From NCBI GenBank assembly GCA_916700875.1, contig CAKAKS010000031.1, positions 10,945,624 to 11,009,623 on the forward strand: 64,000 bases of DNA, given 5' to 3'. Origin of the DNA: Sebastes aleutianus (Eukaryota; Chordata; Actinopteri; Perciformes; Sebastidae). Below, piece by piece: positions 1 through 11,642 of this stretch. The notes under the pieces were generated by a model. It was not told the DNA's origin, ran no database searches, and worked only from the letters and a program-made list of their open reading frames with translations. Within the stretch, counting starts at the first letter, position 1, and each line of letters starts with the position of its first letter. The position numbers and the translations under genes were made by a program.

Positions 1-924
1 TTGATTTGGTTTACCTCTGTAACCATTGTATTAGTGGACTTAATCAGAAAAAATAATAATAAAAAAAAGCATTGATATTGGTGTTCGGAGACTTGGAAAC
101 ACACGTGTAGTAGTAAAGGTCAGAGTCAGGATCAGGAGTCGAAACAGTCGACTAGTTTTTTTTTGTAGACAGTGGAAAGAAATGTTGGTTTTGAGCGCGT
201 TGAAGCCTCTGGCAGTGATAGCTAACTGAGACATCAATTTAAGCATGTCATCATGAAACCTAATGATCTGAATACGCATGCACTCTGCACATCAGAGAGA
301 GGGAGAGAAAGAGAGAGAGTCCTCTTGGAACGGGCTGGAAGTCAAGGGTGGAGTTGGAATGATAATGGTAGGAGGAGATAATTATTATTTTTCTTTACCT
401 AACACTGGCTGGGAGCGATAAACAACTCGAGATCAACTTTTGACCTCAACTGGAGACAATCTTTGCGAAATGCAATGGGGTTGATTTCAACTGGATTTTG
501 CTTTCCGGTAAATCAAATGAACAAAGCTGAACTTGTTTCATGTGACTGTCTGTTTGTGATTTGATGCCAAATATGCCAATAAACAAAGAAATCTAACCCT
601 CACTGGAGCAGATTGTGAATCAGGTAACTTCGCACTTTGGCATCAATCATGAACTCATCACTATGTAGCATGATACAAAGTAACTTGAACTAAGAGGAAA
701 CAGTTGTATTGATGTTTAAAATTTTCTGGAATCTCCTGAGACCAGGAAAAATAACACTGAAAGTTTTTTTTTTCCAGAAATTCAAAATTGTTTGTTTATT
801 TTTTATGGTATGTCCTTTGTGGTGGATATCAGGGCATCTTTCCTCTCTGCAATTTCGCATCAGGACAGAATTTTGGAATTGAAGGAAATACAATACAATT
901 TATTTAAAAGTTAATTTTTATAAC

Positions 925-1248
925 TTAAAGGTGCAGTGTGTAGGGTCTGGTGACACCTAGTGGTGAGGTTACAGCTTGCAACCAACTGAAACTTCTCCCG
1001 TTTGCCAAGCGTGTAGGAGAACTACGGTGGTCGATGCGAAAACGTGAAAACGCGAATGGCTAGTGTTTGTCCATTCTGGGCTACTGTAGAAACATGGCGG
1101 CTGGTTCCGTGAAGAGGACCCGCTCCCTGTGTAGATATAAACGGCTCATTCTGAGGCAATGAAAACACAATTCTTATTTTCAGGCCATTATACACGAAAG
1201 AAAACATACTTATTAATAGTATATTCCATTTCTGCCAAATTCCTTTAA
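925..1248 (+). mobile_element. Non-autonomous DNA transposon copy (MITE, TTAAAGGTGCAGTG type)
   Basis: It begins ttaaaggtgcagtgtgtagg and continues with a body I recognise as a very common ray-finned fish repeat (the gacacctagtggtgaggtt and acccgctccctgtgtagata segments). The right end is eroded: only a cctttaa remnant near 1242-1248 is left of the expected inverted terminus. It has no coding capacity. Confidence 0.7.
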
Positions 1249-1454
1249 AATTGGTCATTGAAAATTGTTAGCTTAGCATTTAGCTTTTCAGTCGTTAAAC
1301 TTTTGAATGTCCGGTTTTTGTCATTGTATCATAAATATTGTTCCAAAAGACCTTTTTTTTTTTCTTTCTCGGACACACACAGATACCCGTTGGAAGGTGA
1401 ACCAAGCATTTAACACACTTAACACATATCTACCCACTACATCTCACTTTTCAT

Positions 1455-1835
1455 ATCATGAGTATAGCCCGACTGATACTGGATCTTTGAAGCCAATGCG
1501 GATATCAATATCTGAGTTCAACAAGTCTGATAATGATATATTGGCAGATATGCATAAATGCATAATGTAAATAAGCACTTTTAATAAGGATCCCTTAAAT
1601 TTGGTTATCAAAGAGTTGTGACTCAGCAGGACATTTAGGACATTACAGTGTAAAAATAAACTTGTCCGTGCTCTCACAGACTATGTAATGGAGACACTGT
1701 TTCTAATTGACCTCAAACATATTTTTGACATTTCTCGATTCTTATTGGCCGACATATATGCTGTTACTGATCTACCATAAGATAATGTTGACCGGTATAT
1801 TGGCGCCGCCGATTTATTGGGCTGTATTCATCATG
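1455..1835. repeat. Degenerate dispersed repeat, ATCGGCCGATAT type
   Basis: Segments such as actgatactggat, ttggccgacatatat and accggtatattggc resemble the inverted-repeat-rich fish element with alternating ATCGG/CCGAT motifs. The copy is strongly diverged and its ends are approximate. Confidence 0.35.
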
Positions 1836-3502
1836 CATTGGTTGCCAGTTGTTACAACTTTTGGCTCTGAGTCCATCTGCTCCACAATAGAGATGAATCG
1901 TAAGTGAAAAGACAAAAAGGGGAAAAAAAGATTAATTTTATTTTGATGGCTTCATGTTGAACATGTAAGTCTGAATTAATAAACCTCAGATCTCTATCTT
2001 ACATGCCTGGGTATAGACTCAGACATCCAGGCGGGAGTCAAAGTATTACCCACAAAAATTGCTGCAGATGCAAAAGGAATTATGGTCAAACAAAAAGACT
2101 AAAAAAAACATTTCTCAAGCCTACAGTAGTTTAAATTAGCTTGGCGTGATGTCCTCAAATTCCTTGGAGACAAATCAATGACACCTGATAGAGATGTTTC
2201 CTCATAAAGACAGTGGAGACAGGAGAGTGGTGGGGGGGTTGTGGGTAATTGAGTACATGAGCTGGGAGCAGACCTTTGGATCTAGTATACATGGTATGTG
2301 TGTCCGCCCACAGAGCCGCCAGGACACCCTGGATTCCAGTAAATGTTTTTTACCATGAACACCATTTTTGCTTTGATGCTGTGACTAAAGGCTCAGTCAC
2401 ACGACCACTTCCATCACAACCGACCGTGCAGTCATGCCTCTTCTGGTCTGCGTGTCGTTTGGAGTTAATGTCATGTTTGTTTTTGAAACCTGAAACGACA
2501 GATGTTTACAAGAACCGGATAATTGAGTGTGTTGTGAATATCAAAAACAGCAATCATGTGGTTTGCATCCCTGCTAAAACCAGACGGTCAGTGTAAAAAT
2601 CCTACTGATGTTGAGTTATCTGGAAGGTTCGTTTTGCTTGTGTTGGGAAGTCACGGATTAGAATAGATGGGATTACTGTAAACGGTACAATAACAGCATT
2701 TAGATCATTAGTGTTGTCAAGTCAGGTTATCATTTGAAAAGGTCACATTTCCTTTTTGTTATATGAATGACTCAGGTAGCGATGCTGTTAAAATAACTGT
2801 GGAAATCCAGATCAGGATTTTATAACTAACACAATGTCTCTTGACTCCTCGCTTCACTTAGACATTTAAGGAAGTCACTGTTTACTGAGATTACATAGAT
2901 CAAGATTTGTCTGTATAACACAGTCCACACAAGGTGATTTGTACGCTTAAATACAATAAAATGTCTGAGTCACTGTTTTGGTTTGTGGGAGATTACCAAA
3001 ACATCCCTCAGCAGGAAGCTACCTGCTAAAAGACCTTCAGACGCTGAAGTTTCTGTCATCTTTTTCATAAATATGAACATACGAGAAAAGTCCACAAGTC
3101 CACCAGGTACATATATAATTTTAATTTGTATATGTAAAGCAGTCAATATGATGCTGAAGTCAACAGTCATGATGTCTGATTGAATACTCTGATAAAGTTG
3201 TCTTCCAGGTGGAGGTGCATTCTGCTTGAACCATTGAGGGTGAGACTGTTTGAACTGAAGAAGGATCTGCATCCATGGACATTAAGGTAGGCGGATGTCT
3301 GAAGAAGACAATTGTGTATGCTTTGAACCTATAGACGCGATCCTGCAGTGGGTTTGAGTGCTAAATTACTGTATAAATAATAGATGAAGATAGAATATGT
3401 TGTTGAAATTCCAAATTGACACTTTTTAGATGAGAACATCAACACTCTCTCAGATCTGTACATTATATGAATCTACAGGCAGCAGAAGGGAAAGGAATCC
3501 AC

Positions 3503-3765
3503 TGGTACCATGTCATGCTATCTTGTCTAGGGGTCCCTTGACCTCTGACCTCAAGATATGTGAATGAAAATGGGTTCTATGGGTACCCACGAGTCTCCCA
3601 TTTACAGACATACCGACTTTATGATAATCACATGCAGTTTGGGCCAAAAAACATGCAGTTTTTTGCAGTACAAAAGTTATTTTCGCCTATACTAAAACCA
3701 GGTATCTGAATATTTCTGCATACTGGGGTCCCTAAACAGTCTTAGAATTGCATAAATCGGGTATC
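3503..3765 (-). repeat. Dispersed repeat family A, partial copy (reverse orientation)
   Basis: The reverse complement contains the family A core (cttgaggtcagaggtcaagg and the gggagactcgtgggtaccc block) also seen at 5.9, 19.9 and 50.5 kb. The half beyond the core matches the 50.3-kb copy (atgcagaaatattc-like and aggcgaaaataac-like segments) but not the 19.5-kb copy. Confidence 0.75.
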
Positions 3766-4688
3766 ACTGTAAAGCCGAGACTCTTGTGGATCCAATGAGC
3801 CTAACTGTATTCATGTGTGATGATGTTAGTTTCCATAGTAGCCATTTCATTGTACTGAGACCATTTTTTAAAACTTGACCCAAATGTATAAAATGACCTG
3901 TGGTGACCTCTAGGATAATCACAGCCTCATGAAACGTTCCAGCCACAAACTAGAGACGTAGGGCATTCAGAGGATGGATGGCTTTCCTAGGTATATTGAC
4001 AATAAGGGGGTTTCTGAGCAGTTTCCAAAATGGAAGTGCTCGCCATCCAATTGCTGAAAAAAGCAATTCTTGCAGACATCTCCAAATGTCAACAGTTTTT
4101 GAATCAAATCACAGCATGGCTTTTTCTATGGTGTTCCTCAAGGTCTCGGTGTCTCAATGTGGTATTTTGGAGGGACTTTTTAAAAACATTTTTGTTGTTA
4201 AAAATATTTAAGTTTAGCATCAAATCTTTGTAACATGGCATCAACCCCAAAATTGCCTTAGACATAATAGAGCATGGGAAGGACCATCACAAACTTATAT
4301 CATCATGTCCTATGCTCTCATACACTTTCACAATTTGTTTTAATTGATTAATACATTTATTAATTATTTTTCATTTCTTATTTATGACCAGAACAACTTT
4401 ACACAGTGCTGAGCTGCATCTCAAATTAATCTTCAGGTTTCCAGATGATGTACACCTCTTCTATGTGACATATATTGTTGACTTTTTATCTACCCTTGAA
4501 CATCCCCTGTCTCCCACCTCTACCTCTCTAAAAAAAGAGGGCAGCATGTTAAGGGGGTAAGCTAAGCTAAGCTTAAGTCTGCTGGCTGTATATTTCAGAT
4601 AGCTATTACTAAGTTTAGTAATACGCTACTGCACAATTAATAATAATATGAGAAGAACAATAAATGTAGCAATAACATGAACAACTTG

Positions 4689-4921
4689 AAGGGCACTCAG
4701 AGAATGCAGACCTCCACCAAGGCAATGCCCTCGCAATGTTAACAAAAGAGAACAATAATGCGTCAGTATCCACCCTGTGATGCGGATCCGCACCAAAATT
4801 GAATGGGTTCTTCCTTGGCCCATGCTACACCCTTCCACCAAGTTTCATGAAATTCTGTAGTCCTGCTGACAAACAGACAAACAAACCGTACTGAAAACAT
4901 ACCCTCCTTAGCAGAGGTAAT
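4689..4921 (+). repeat. SINE/LINE-tail-like dispersed repeat
   Basis: It runs from a gcagacctccaccaaggcaa segment to ccttagcagaggtaa, through a cgcaccaaaattgaatgg block, a ttccaccaagtttcatgaaa block and a (GACAAACA)n-like stretch. I recognise the arrangement as a common fish retroposon-type repeat, but cannot name the family. Confidence 0.55.
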
Positions 4922-5404
4922 AAAACCAATATGAATAATTGTACACATGTGACAGACAAACATTTTTGTGCGATTTTTCATCTATTTATTTCACAATAGA
5001 AGTTTTCTTGGCTTGGCCTCACATCTGAGCGATCTTGAACCCATCACCAATTCACACTGACTGGCAATGCAATACTGTTGCATGCAAGTCCAGTGAGACA
5101 CACAGTACATGCACGCTGAATTGCAGATACTAGTGCCAGGTCTTTTCAATCAGAGTTTAATGGGGCGTGAAGGAAGTAGACCATGGTCGATATGACTGAC
5201 CATCCGTAAATGGACTGAGTCATATGAACTCAAAGTATTACTGGAAGGCTAGTTCTCCGTGAGCTTCTCTTCTCTTCTCATGTGTAAAATGAATGGATAC
5301 ATATGTCCAGCAGTCTGCTTACTGACAGTCGTCTGTGGTCCATTTTCAGGATTATAAAAACATCAGGAATGTGTAAACCCAGTGTGCATGCAGACATCCA
5401 AATC

Positions 5405-5600
5405 TAACTATAAAGCCGAGGAATCCCTGTCCGTCTGTCTGTGGGTATGTGGGTGTGTCCTTCGCATATCTCGACAACCGTTCATCCGGTCAACTTCACA
5501 CTTGGCGGGTGTATTGCTGGGTACTCGAGGCAGTGCCGTGACGAATTTGGTGCATTTTGGAAATGTGAAACTAGCTACAGTAATCTAGATTTTGAAAATC
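5405..5600 (+). repeat. Dispersed repeat family D, partial copy
   Basis: The gaggaatccctgtccgtctg start and the cacttggcgggtgtattgct block are the reverse complement of the segment at 15154-15310. A diverged third copy lies near 54.9 kb. The class is uncertain. Confidence 0.6.
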
Positions 5601-5682
5601 GGATCCAACCGAAAAAATCCCAGCCCCTACCTTCAGGCCTCCCTCCAAAGCCATCCCCCCAAAAAACACGAATGCACACTGC

Positions 5683-5776
5683 CTGAATACTGAATACTGA
5701 ATACTGAATACTGAATACTGAATACTGAATACTGAATACTGAATACTGAATACTGAATACTGAATACTGAATACTG
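5683..5776. repeat. Heptamer tandem array (CTGAATA)13
   Basis: There are thirteen exact copies of ctgaata followed by a partial ctg. It creates a repetitive chance frame on the minus strand (repeating YSVFSIQ) that should not be taken as a protein. Confidence 0.97.
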
Positions 5777-5935
5777 CGTTGGGGAGACCGTATCCAACTA
5801 CCTCAATGAGTGCACAGGCACGAGTACGCACAGGTAGACCGGCCAATCATTTTATTTGGCCTGCATGAAATGATTGGACGGGCTTATTACAGGCCTGCGA
5901 CAGCCACAGATACCAGATATTTTATCGCGGTTAAC

Positions 5936-6126
5936 AATTAAGTGGGCATGTCAGTAAAGGTGTAAAGGGGAGACTCTTGGGTACCCATTTTCATTTACAT
6001 ATCTTGAGGTCAGAGGTCAAGGGACCTGTTTGAAAATGGGCACACCAATTTTTCGTCACCAAAATTTAGCGTAAGTTTGTAGCGTTATTTAGCCTCCTTC
6101 GTGACATGCTAGTATGACTAGCTTTA
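5936..6126 (+). repeat. Dispersed repeat family A, partial copy
   Basis: It contains the shared core (aagtgggcatgtcagtaaa, tcttgaggtcagaggtcaag, agcgttatttagcctccttc, gctagtatgac). It is truncated on both sides and abuts a family B fragment at about 6127. Confidence 0.75.
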
Positions 6127-6385
6127 AAACCATGTGGAGATCTCTTTAGGAAATACCAAGCACCGCCCAACAGCCGGAGCACAGCCAAAATGAATGCTCT
6201 CTCTCTGGAATGACCTGCGATTGGTCAAAGTTTTTTAAAGCCTGAAAACAGAGCCATAAGGAGGTGCAGAAGTCTAGTTTTCTCTCAGAACACTTGAATT
6301 ACAATATGCTGAAAGGTTGTTATGGAATTTTTGCCCAATGATGCCAAAAAAGTTGTTGTCTACTGAAGCTTTAAAACACATTTAC
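6127..6385 (+). repeat. Dispersed repeat family B, partial copy
   Basis: It shares ggaaataccaagcaccgccc, tgacctgcgattggtcaaag, gagccataaggaggtgcag and cttgaattacaatatgctga with the fuller copies at 9.0 kb and, in reverse orientation, at 23.7 kb. It is truncated at the left by or into family A. Confidence 0.7.
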
Positions 6386-7326
6386 AGCCCTAAAAAATGC
6401 TTCTGTAATAAATGACCTATCCCAGCTTTAATCAGTCAGAGATCAGGGTTGTGTTAAGAAAAAAATAAAAAATAAATAAGCATTAAAAAAGAATCTAGAT
6501 ATTTGTCACCATTTGGTCATTTTACTCTTCCAAAGAGAAAGACAGAGTTGTATGGGTCACCTGACAGGATCAAATACATCCAATAGTCTTTATAAAATGA
6601 AACATATGTGGTCATTTCCATATTGTCAAATCCTTTTGAAGATCTCTCTACAGAGGCAGAATCAGATGCGTGCACGGGGACCCTCAGTAGACCCCGGCGC
6701 TGTTTGATCTTCACAATCAGGGACACTTTAAAGTGGAAATGTACAGATGGACCGTAGTATCAGTATTGACAGGGGTCACTGGATGAAGTCCAGTAACAGG
6801 CTTCAAACAGACTCCCCTTTCATAGAAGAATAGAATTAATGCATTAAATATTGGAGGGAAATGGGTTACGGATCACTCTTAATTTCAATTGTTACATTCT
6901 TTTAAATATAATTTTATATGTTTTTTGAATGAGTTTTACAGGATGTAAAGAGTCGTGCAAATACAGAATTCAATGAAAATAAAATGCAAACAAATGAGGA
7001 AATTAATAATCAAACATCAAAAGCAAGAAGTGGACGTTTTATGATGGCCTGTTTTATTGATTTGAATGCTATGTGACAGGGCAATGCGCTGGTTAGTGGA
7101 TACCTGACTATCCGAGGAGTCGTGACCCCCCAGACTTTGCCCTGATCCCACATTTAGTTTTAGTGAAGAGCTGAAATATGTGGTTTCAGTTAACAGCAGC
7201 TAACAGGTCTGACCTCAGACGTATGTAATGCTACACAGAACTAGAGAGGATGATGTATGTTGGGTGAGTATTTATATAGAATAACCTCGGTGGGCTTAGT
7301 GGGGAGATAATGGAAATGAAGAACAG

Positions 7327-7349
7327 GTGTGTGTGTGTGTGTGTGTGTG
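7327..7349. repeat. (GT)n microsatellite
   Basis: It is an uninterrupted dinucleotide run of about 11 units. Confidence 0.95.
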
Positions 7350-8965
7350 GCTGCACACAAAGACGCCTCTCTACAAATCTCATGCTTCTCAACCTTTTCG
7401 GACATTAAAGAGGAAGCACTGCTGCAGGTGTTCTTTTTTTACCTGATGATCAACACACACACACACATGCATGCACACACAGCCATCATACTATTTTTGC
7501 CTGAATCTGAATCTGAATGCATTTAAAGTAAAGAACCGGCCATGCATTTGCAGTACCATGCTTCAATTTGATATCTGTTCGTCAACTTTTAGTCGTTTTT
7601 AAGACTTAAAACTTGTGAGATCTTCTGAGAAGAGTATAAGTGTAGATGCTACTGTGATTCTCCTGACATCTCACTGTAATAATGTCCATTTGTTGTGTCT
7701 CTCTAGTACGCAGGTGTTCTTTATCTTTTTTTTTTCCAGTCTGGGAATAAACTAGAGTGTGAACAGAGAAAGAAGGTCGAGAAGTTGAAATTGGAAAGAC
7801 TTTTTGAGACCGCTGAGGCCGAACCAGCCACATCCTGAAAGTCTTCACATCAGTGGATGCTGGAGAGACATCACTCACAAAGTCTCTATCTGTATGCGTC
7901 TGCTTCTTATCTCCTTCTCGTCTGCGTTTTGTCCTCGCACCCGTCCGTCCTCGCTTTCATCTTCCTGCCTCCTCTTTCTCTTTCAGTGTTTCAAAATTCC
8001 ACAATGGCTCTGAATGGCATGACTGAACCTGGTGCAATGTTGACAAAGCACAGAGTATAGTTACAGCTTTAAAGCTGGACACAACAGAGATTTGAGTATA
8101 AAGAATAGCACAGCTGGTAAAAATAATTTTGTCCACAAGAGGGAGTTTTAACAGGGCACCATTACAATCATGGGTCCCAATTACACATGGACAGAAACAC
8201 TATGCATATTTTAGTGCGTACAGTTTAAATGTATAGGCTATACCTACTTATATCTAATTCCACTTTTCCTATTTTTAATCCAATGTTAAACTGGGTAAAT
8301 GTTGTCCTTTCCTTATCAGCAAAAATATTGATAAATCTGTTTATTAATTATGATTTGTGACTTTTCACAGCTGTGAGATCGTCCTGGACTGCTGTTATCT
8401 GTCTTGCCAGGCGTCTCGGACTCATCACAATGTTTCCAGCCTGTTCTTTGCCAACAAACCCCTCTGTATTTACTCAGACGTCTGACAACACCAACATGTG
8501 TTCGCTGCCCCCATGTGAACCGTAGGAGCATAGAATCAGAGCGCATAGATCGGCCTCCGGCTATAAATCAGCCAAAAAAACATTCCATCTGTGAGTACAA
8601 TCTGAAACCTTCAATTCTAGGTTAGATTATTGGCTTGTGCTCAACAATGTTTGCAGGGGCAGGGATTACAGAGGATCTGTTAGAAATAACTGTTTTTCCT
8701 TGTGAGACACCCTTATCAAAATGTTATTTTTAGTAAGCTCTCTGAACAACAATACAATGATCATACATTATGAACACAATACTTTTTCCTCCCCCTATTC
8801 AAGCGAAAACACCGAGCCCAAACAAAATTATTTTCAACGCAGGCTTTTACTCTTAGCAGCAGTGGGTAGAAATGGAGCACTATGATATTAAAAAGTTATT
8901 TAAAACAGTCACTATATCCTGACAGTAATGCATGAGCAGGTAATCTGAAAGAAAATAAAAAAATC

Positions 8966-9515
8966 TTGTTCCTCCGGTGTCCTCCGATGCTCCTAATGGC
9001 CAAGCTGGAGCCTTGCCGTCTCTGAGCAGCTGTCAATCACTCGTAAACTCTGATCAAACGGTCAAACTAGGCAGCGCTGATCCAATGTGAATCAATATTC
9101 TGTTACTGTTATGCCTATTTCTTGCCTCAAATGTTTTCAGAAACATCTTGTAGTGTACTGTTTAGCTGTAAAATGAGAAAGTTTGTAAACCCGGCAGTCA
9201 TGTTGAGATCTGCTGAGGAAATACCAGGCCCCGCCCACCAGCCGGAGCGAAATAGGCATTACAGTAACAGAATATTGATTCATATTTGATCAGCGCTGCC
9301 TAGTTTGACCGTTTGATCGGAGTTCGCGATTGGCAACAGCCAATAGGAACTCTATCTCTCTCTCTCTGAAATGACCTGTGATTGGCCAAAGTAGATTTTT
9401 TTATATCGTTAAAACAGAGCCATGAGGAGGTGCAGAATTCTAGTTTTCCCTCGGAACACTTGAATTACAATATGCTGAAAGGTTATTATGGATTTTTTTG
9501 CCCAATGATGCCAAA
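8966..9515. mobile_element. Foldback-type dispersed repeat family B, larger copy
   Basis: The body shares long segments with 23715-24197 (reverse orientation for the 9340-9510 part) and 6127-6385. Inside it is a 75-bp inverted repeat, 9047-9121 against 9249-9323, with 71 of 75 positions matching. The 127-bp spacer contains another copy of the cgcccaccagccggagc motif. No coding capacity is seen, so it is likely a non-autonomous palindromic DNA transposon. Confidence 0.65.
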
Positions 9516-10439
9516 AAAACTTAGTTTTTTAATAGCTATTTGTCACTAAGCAGTATTTATAGGCTACAAACATATCAGCCTAAATGTGAATGAGCTGTGC
9601 TGTTATAGGGTCAACAAACTGTTATGTTTCCTTAAAATAAATTGATGGGGATAAAATGACAACATTATCAGATTATAATAGGCTAAATTATGGTGATATA
9701 GAGGCCTTGGTGGAGGAGTCCTGTGGCCTCCCTGTCTGTGCGAGTGAAGAGCTGTTATTGCGGGGTTTTCTCATGCTAATGCCTCCAGTTTGTCAGGCAT
9801 TAACTAGCAGGAGCATGATGATAATCTATCCACGGGATCTCCACTGGCACCCTTGATTGCCCTGCAGGCCTCCTATAGGGTGACAACAAGAGAGTCTGGA
9901 ACTGGAAATAAAAAAAAAAAAGAAAAGTTATGGTAATTGAAATCAGGGCTATGATGAAGCTATGATTAATCTCACTATTAGTCCAAAATAATGATACAAT
10001 ATTGGCATTATTATGGCTTTTTATTGTGAATCTTAATGGTCTGCAGGCTTCCACACCTTGTTTATTGACATGGAGGAAGTGGATGGGGACTTTTTGGTGT
10101 CTTGGGTGGGGGTGATGTTTAATCAGATTACTGAGAGAGGGAGGGAGAGGGAGAGAGAGAATCAGTCAGTCTGTGCATGTCACAGCCTAAGAGACAACCA
10201 CAACAACACATAATAGATGTAACTCACACTCTCTCTTTTATTTACTCCTCTACTTCATGGGTTCTTTTGTTTGTTTTTTTAGTTTTTTTGTTGTTGTTTT
10301 TTACATTTATCCTTTGATATTGCAATATATTATTAATTGTTTTTTATTTGTTTGTTTTATTGACACAACAAACATGAATTACTTCTTTATTGTTTTCTTA
10401 CATTTACATGCATGTTCTTTTTAAATATCTATATATTGT

Positions 10440-10580
10440 AATTTGCTTAATGAATTGTATATATGTGTATATATATATATGTTTTTGTTCTTTTTTTATT
10501 ATTTATTATTGAATTGACGCTTTGGCAATATTGTTCACCTGACAGTCATGCCAATAAAGCAAATTGAATTGAATTGAATT
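10440..10580 (+). mobile_element. LINE-like 3' end with (TTGAA)n tail
   Basis: The sequence tgccaataaagcaaattgaa is followed by three to four gaatt units. This matches the 3' ends of fish non-LTR retrotransposons that terminate in short tandem repeats. Upstream is AT-rich UTR-like sequence without reading frame. The left boundary is arbitrary. Confidence 0.5.
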
Positions 10581-10822
10581 GAGAGGGAGAGAGAGAGAGA
10601 GATGGAGGGAGGGAGGGAGAGAGAGAGAGAGAGGGAGAGGGAGAGAGAGAGAGAGGGAGAGAGAGGTAGAAAGAGAGAAAGAGAGGAAGGAGAGAGAAAG
10701 AGAGAGAAAGAGAGAGGGAGAGGGAGAGAGATAGAGAGAGAGGGAGAAAGAGAGAAAAGAGAGAAAGGAGAGAGAAAGAGAGAAAGGAGAGAGAAAGAGA
10801 GAGAGAGAGAGATGGAGGGAGG

Positions 10823-10853
<31 letters not shown>

Positions 10854-10890
10854 AGGGAGAAGGAGAAGGAGAGGGAGCTGGAGGGAGGGG
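10581..10890 (+). repeat. Long polypurine (GA/GGA/GAAA) tract
   Basis: About 310 bp are almost purely purine on the + strand, mixing GAGA, GGGA and GAAA units with a few T interruptions. A gatggagggagggagagaga-like block occurs twice, at about 10600 and 10810, which suggests internal duplication. It sits directly after the LINE-like tail and about 650 bp upstream of the trabd2b start codon. Long open frames here on both strands are low-complexity artefacts. Confidence 0.95.
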
Positions 10891-10963
10891 TATTCAGTCA
10901 ACCAAGGGGGTAGGTAGAGGTAGAGTGGAGTTACCAGACAGAGATGCTCTCACACACACACTG

Positions 10964-10965
<2 letters not shown>

Positions 10966-11002
<37 letters not shown>
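10966..11002. repeat. (GA)n microsatellite upstream of trabd2b exon 1
   Basis: It is a pure GA run of about 18 units within the presumed promoter or leader. Confidence 0.95.
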
Positions 11003-11003
<1 letters not shown>

Positions 11004-11330
11004 AGCAGATCCAAACAGACGGAGCATGTGGGTAGAGAGGTTTTAAAGTGCAACTCGGCGCAGTTTGCTCATTCACACCATCTCCACCAACCAAACAACT
11101 ACAAATCTTTTTTTTTTTTTTTTTACTCTATTTTGGCTCCAGGTGCGGACTTTTTCAAACTTTTGGATAAAGTGTGCGCAAACTTTTTTTTTGCAAAAAC
11201 AAGAAGGCAATGTAGAGACCGGCAGTGAGTTGGGTAATGTGACCCTGCGTAAACTCCAAATGACCACCTCTCTCTCTCTATCTCTCTATCTCTCTCAAAC
11301 ACACGTGAAACAGCAGTAAGTAGTGCGTCC

Positions 11331-11435
11331 ATGTCTGCGTCCGTGTCTCCAGCCAGCATGACTCTATCCGGCGGTGTGTCGGATACTTGTCAGCTCACTT
11401 TACGCGACCGCATGGAGCCGGAGCTGTGGAAGTAA
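11331..11435 (+). other. Upstream ORF (34 codons) in the trabd2b 5' leader
   Basis: An ATG at 11331 opens a 34-codon frame ending in TAA at 11433-11435, about 100 bp before the main start and in the same frame as it. The encoded peptide begins MSASVSPASM and ends MEPELWK. If this segment is part of the mature leader, it could lower translation of the main frame. Alternatively the gtaaga directly at its stop could be a splice donor for a different first exon. Nothing in the sequence shows which, and no family match is recognised. Confidence 0.35.
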
Positions 11436-11534
11436 GACTACTACTTCATCCATGCGCACACTGGAGGAATAGTTTGGTGCAACACGTTGCGAAGCGAACA
11501 CACTAAGCAGCTATATACCAGAGAGAGAGCTACG

Positions 11535-11642
11535 ATGATGCGGGGCACTTTGGGCGCATTCATTCAGTCCTGTGTGCTGCTGCTGGTCCGAGCAGACCAC
11601 TGGAGGCTGAAGGACTCCGACGACTGCGAGCTCAACAAGAAA
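11535..11642 (+). CDS. trabd2b: TIKI-family Wnt metalloprotease (trabd2b-like), coding exon 1: start and signal peptide
   Basis: First coding exon of a TIKI protease, 36 codons. Two adjacent ATGs (11535 and 11538) open the frame; both have A at -3, so either could be used. I chose the first. Residues 7-18 form a hydrophobic core (GAFIQSCVLLLV) followed by VRA-DHW, a plausible signal peptidase site after residue 20. This fits a secreted or membrane-anchored ectoenzyme. A short charged stretch with one Cys (residue 31) follows. The exon ends on a whole codon (AAA) before a strong gtaagt donor at 11643, phase 0, matching the phase of exon 2. The N-terminus of this family is poorly conserved, so the assignment rests on position, phase, donor and signal peptide rather than on sequence identity. 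The open frame extends upstream to an in-frame TTG at 11487, but no ATG lies there. Confidence 0.78.

Larger units (their letters stand above)
1..10580. other. 5' flanking DNA upstream of trabd2b, no gene recognised
   Basis: About 10.6 kb with only short open frames on both strands and no recognisable protein. The recognisable content is dispersed repeat fragments at 0.9, 1.5, 3.5, 4.7, 5.4, 5.9, 6.1 and 9.0 kb, a heptamer array at 5.7 kb, a (GT)n at 7.3 kb and a LINE-like 3' end at 10.4 kb. The remaining stretches (1-920, 1840-3490, 3770-4680, 6390-8960, 9520-10430) show nothing I can assign. Confidence 0.6.
10891..11534 (+). promoter_or_regulatory. Probable promoter and 5' UTR region of trabd2b
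   Basis: This is the sequence between the polypurine tract and the start codon. It is richer in CpG toward 11180-11560 than the surrounding DNA. It contains a pure (GA)n run at 10966-11002, a T15-18 run near 11108-11123, CT-rich blocks at 11267-11296 and several upstream ATGs. No convincing TATA box was seen and the transcription start cannot be fixed from sequence. Non-coding exons or alternative donors (for example gtaagt near 11316 and gtaaga near 11432) are possible. The assignment is by position only. Confidence 0.4.

Noticed and set aside
10506..10913. Overlapping open frames on both strands (131 and 103 codons)
   Set aside because: They are translations of the GA/CT low-complexity tract (Ser/Leu or Arg/Glu runs) with no domain.
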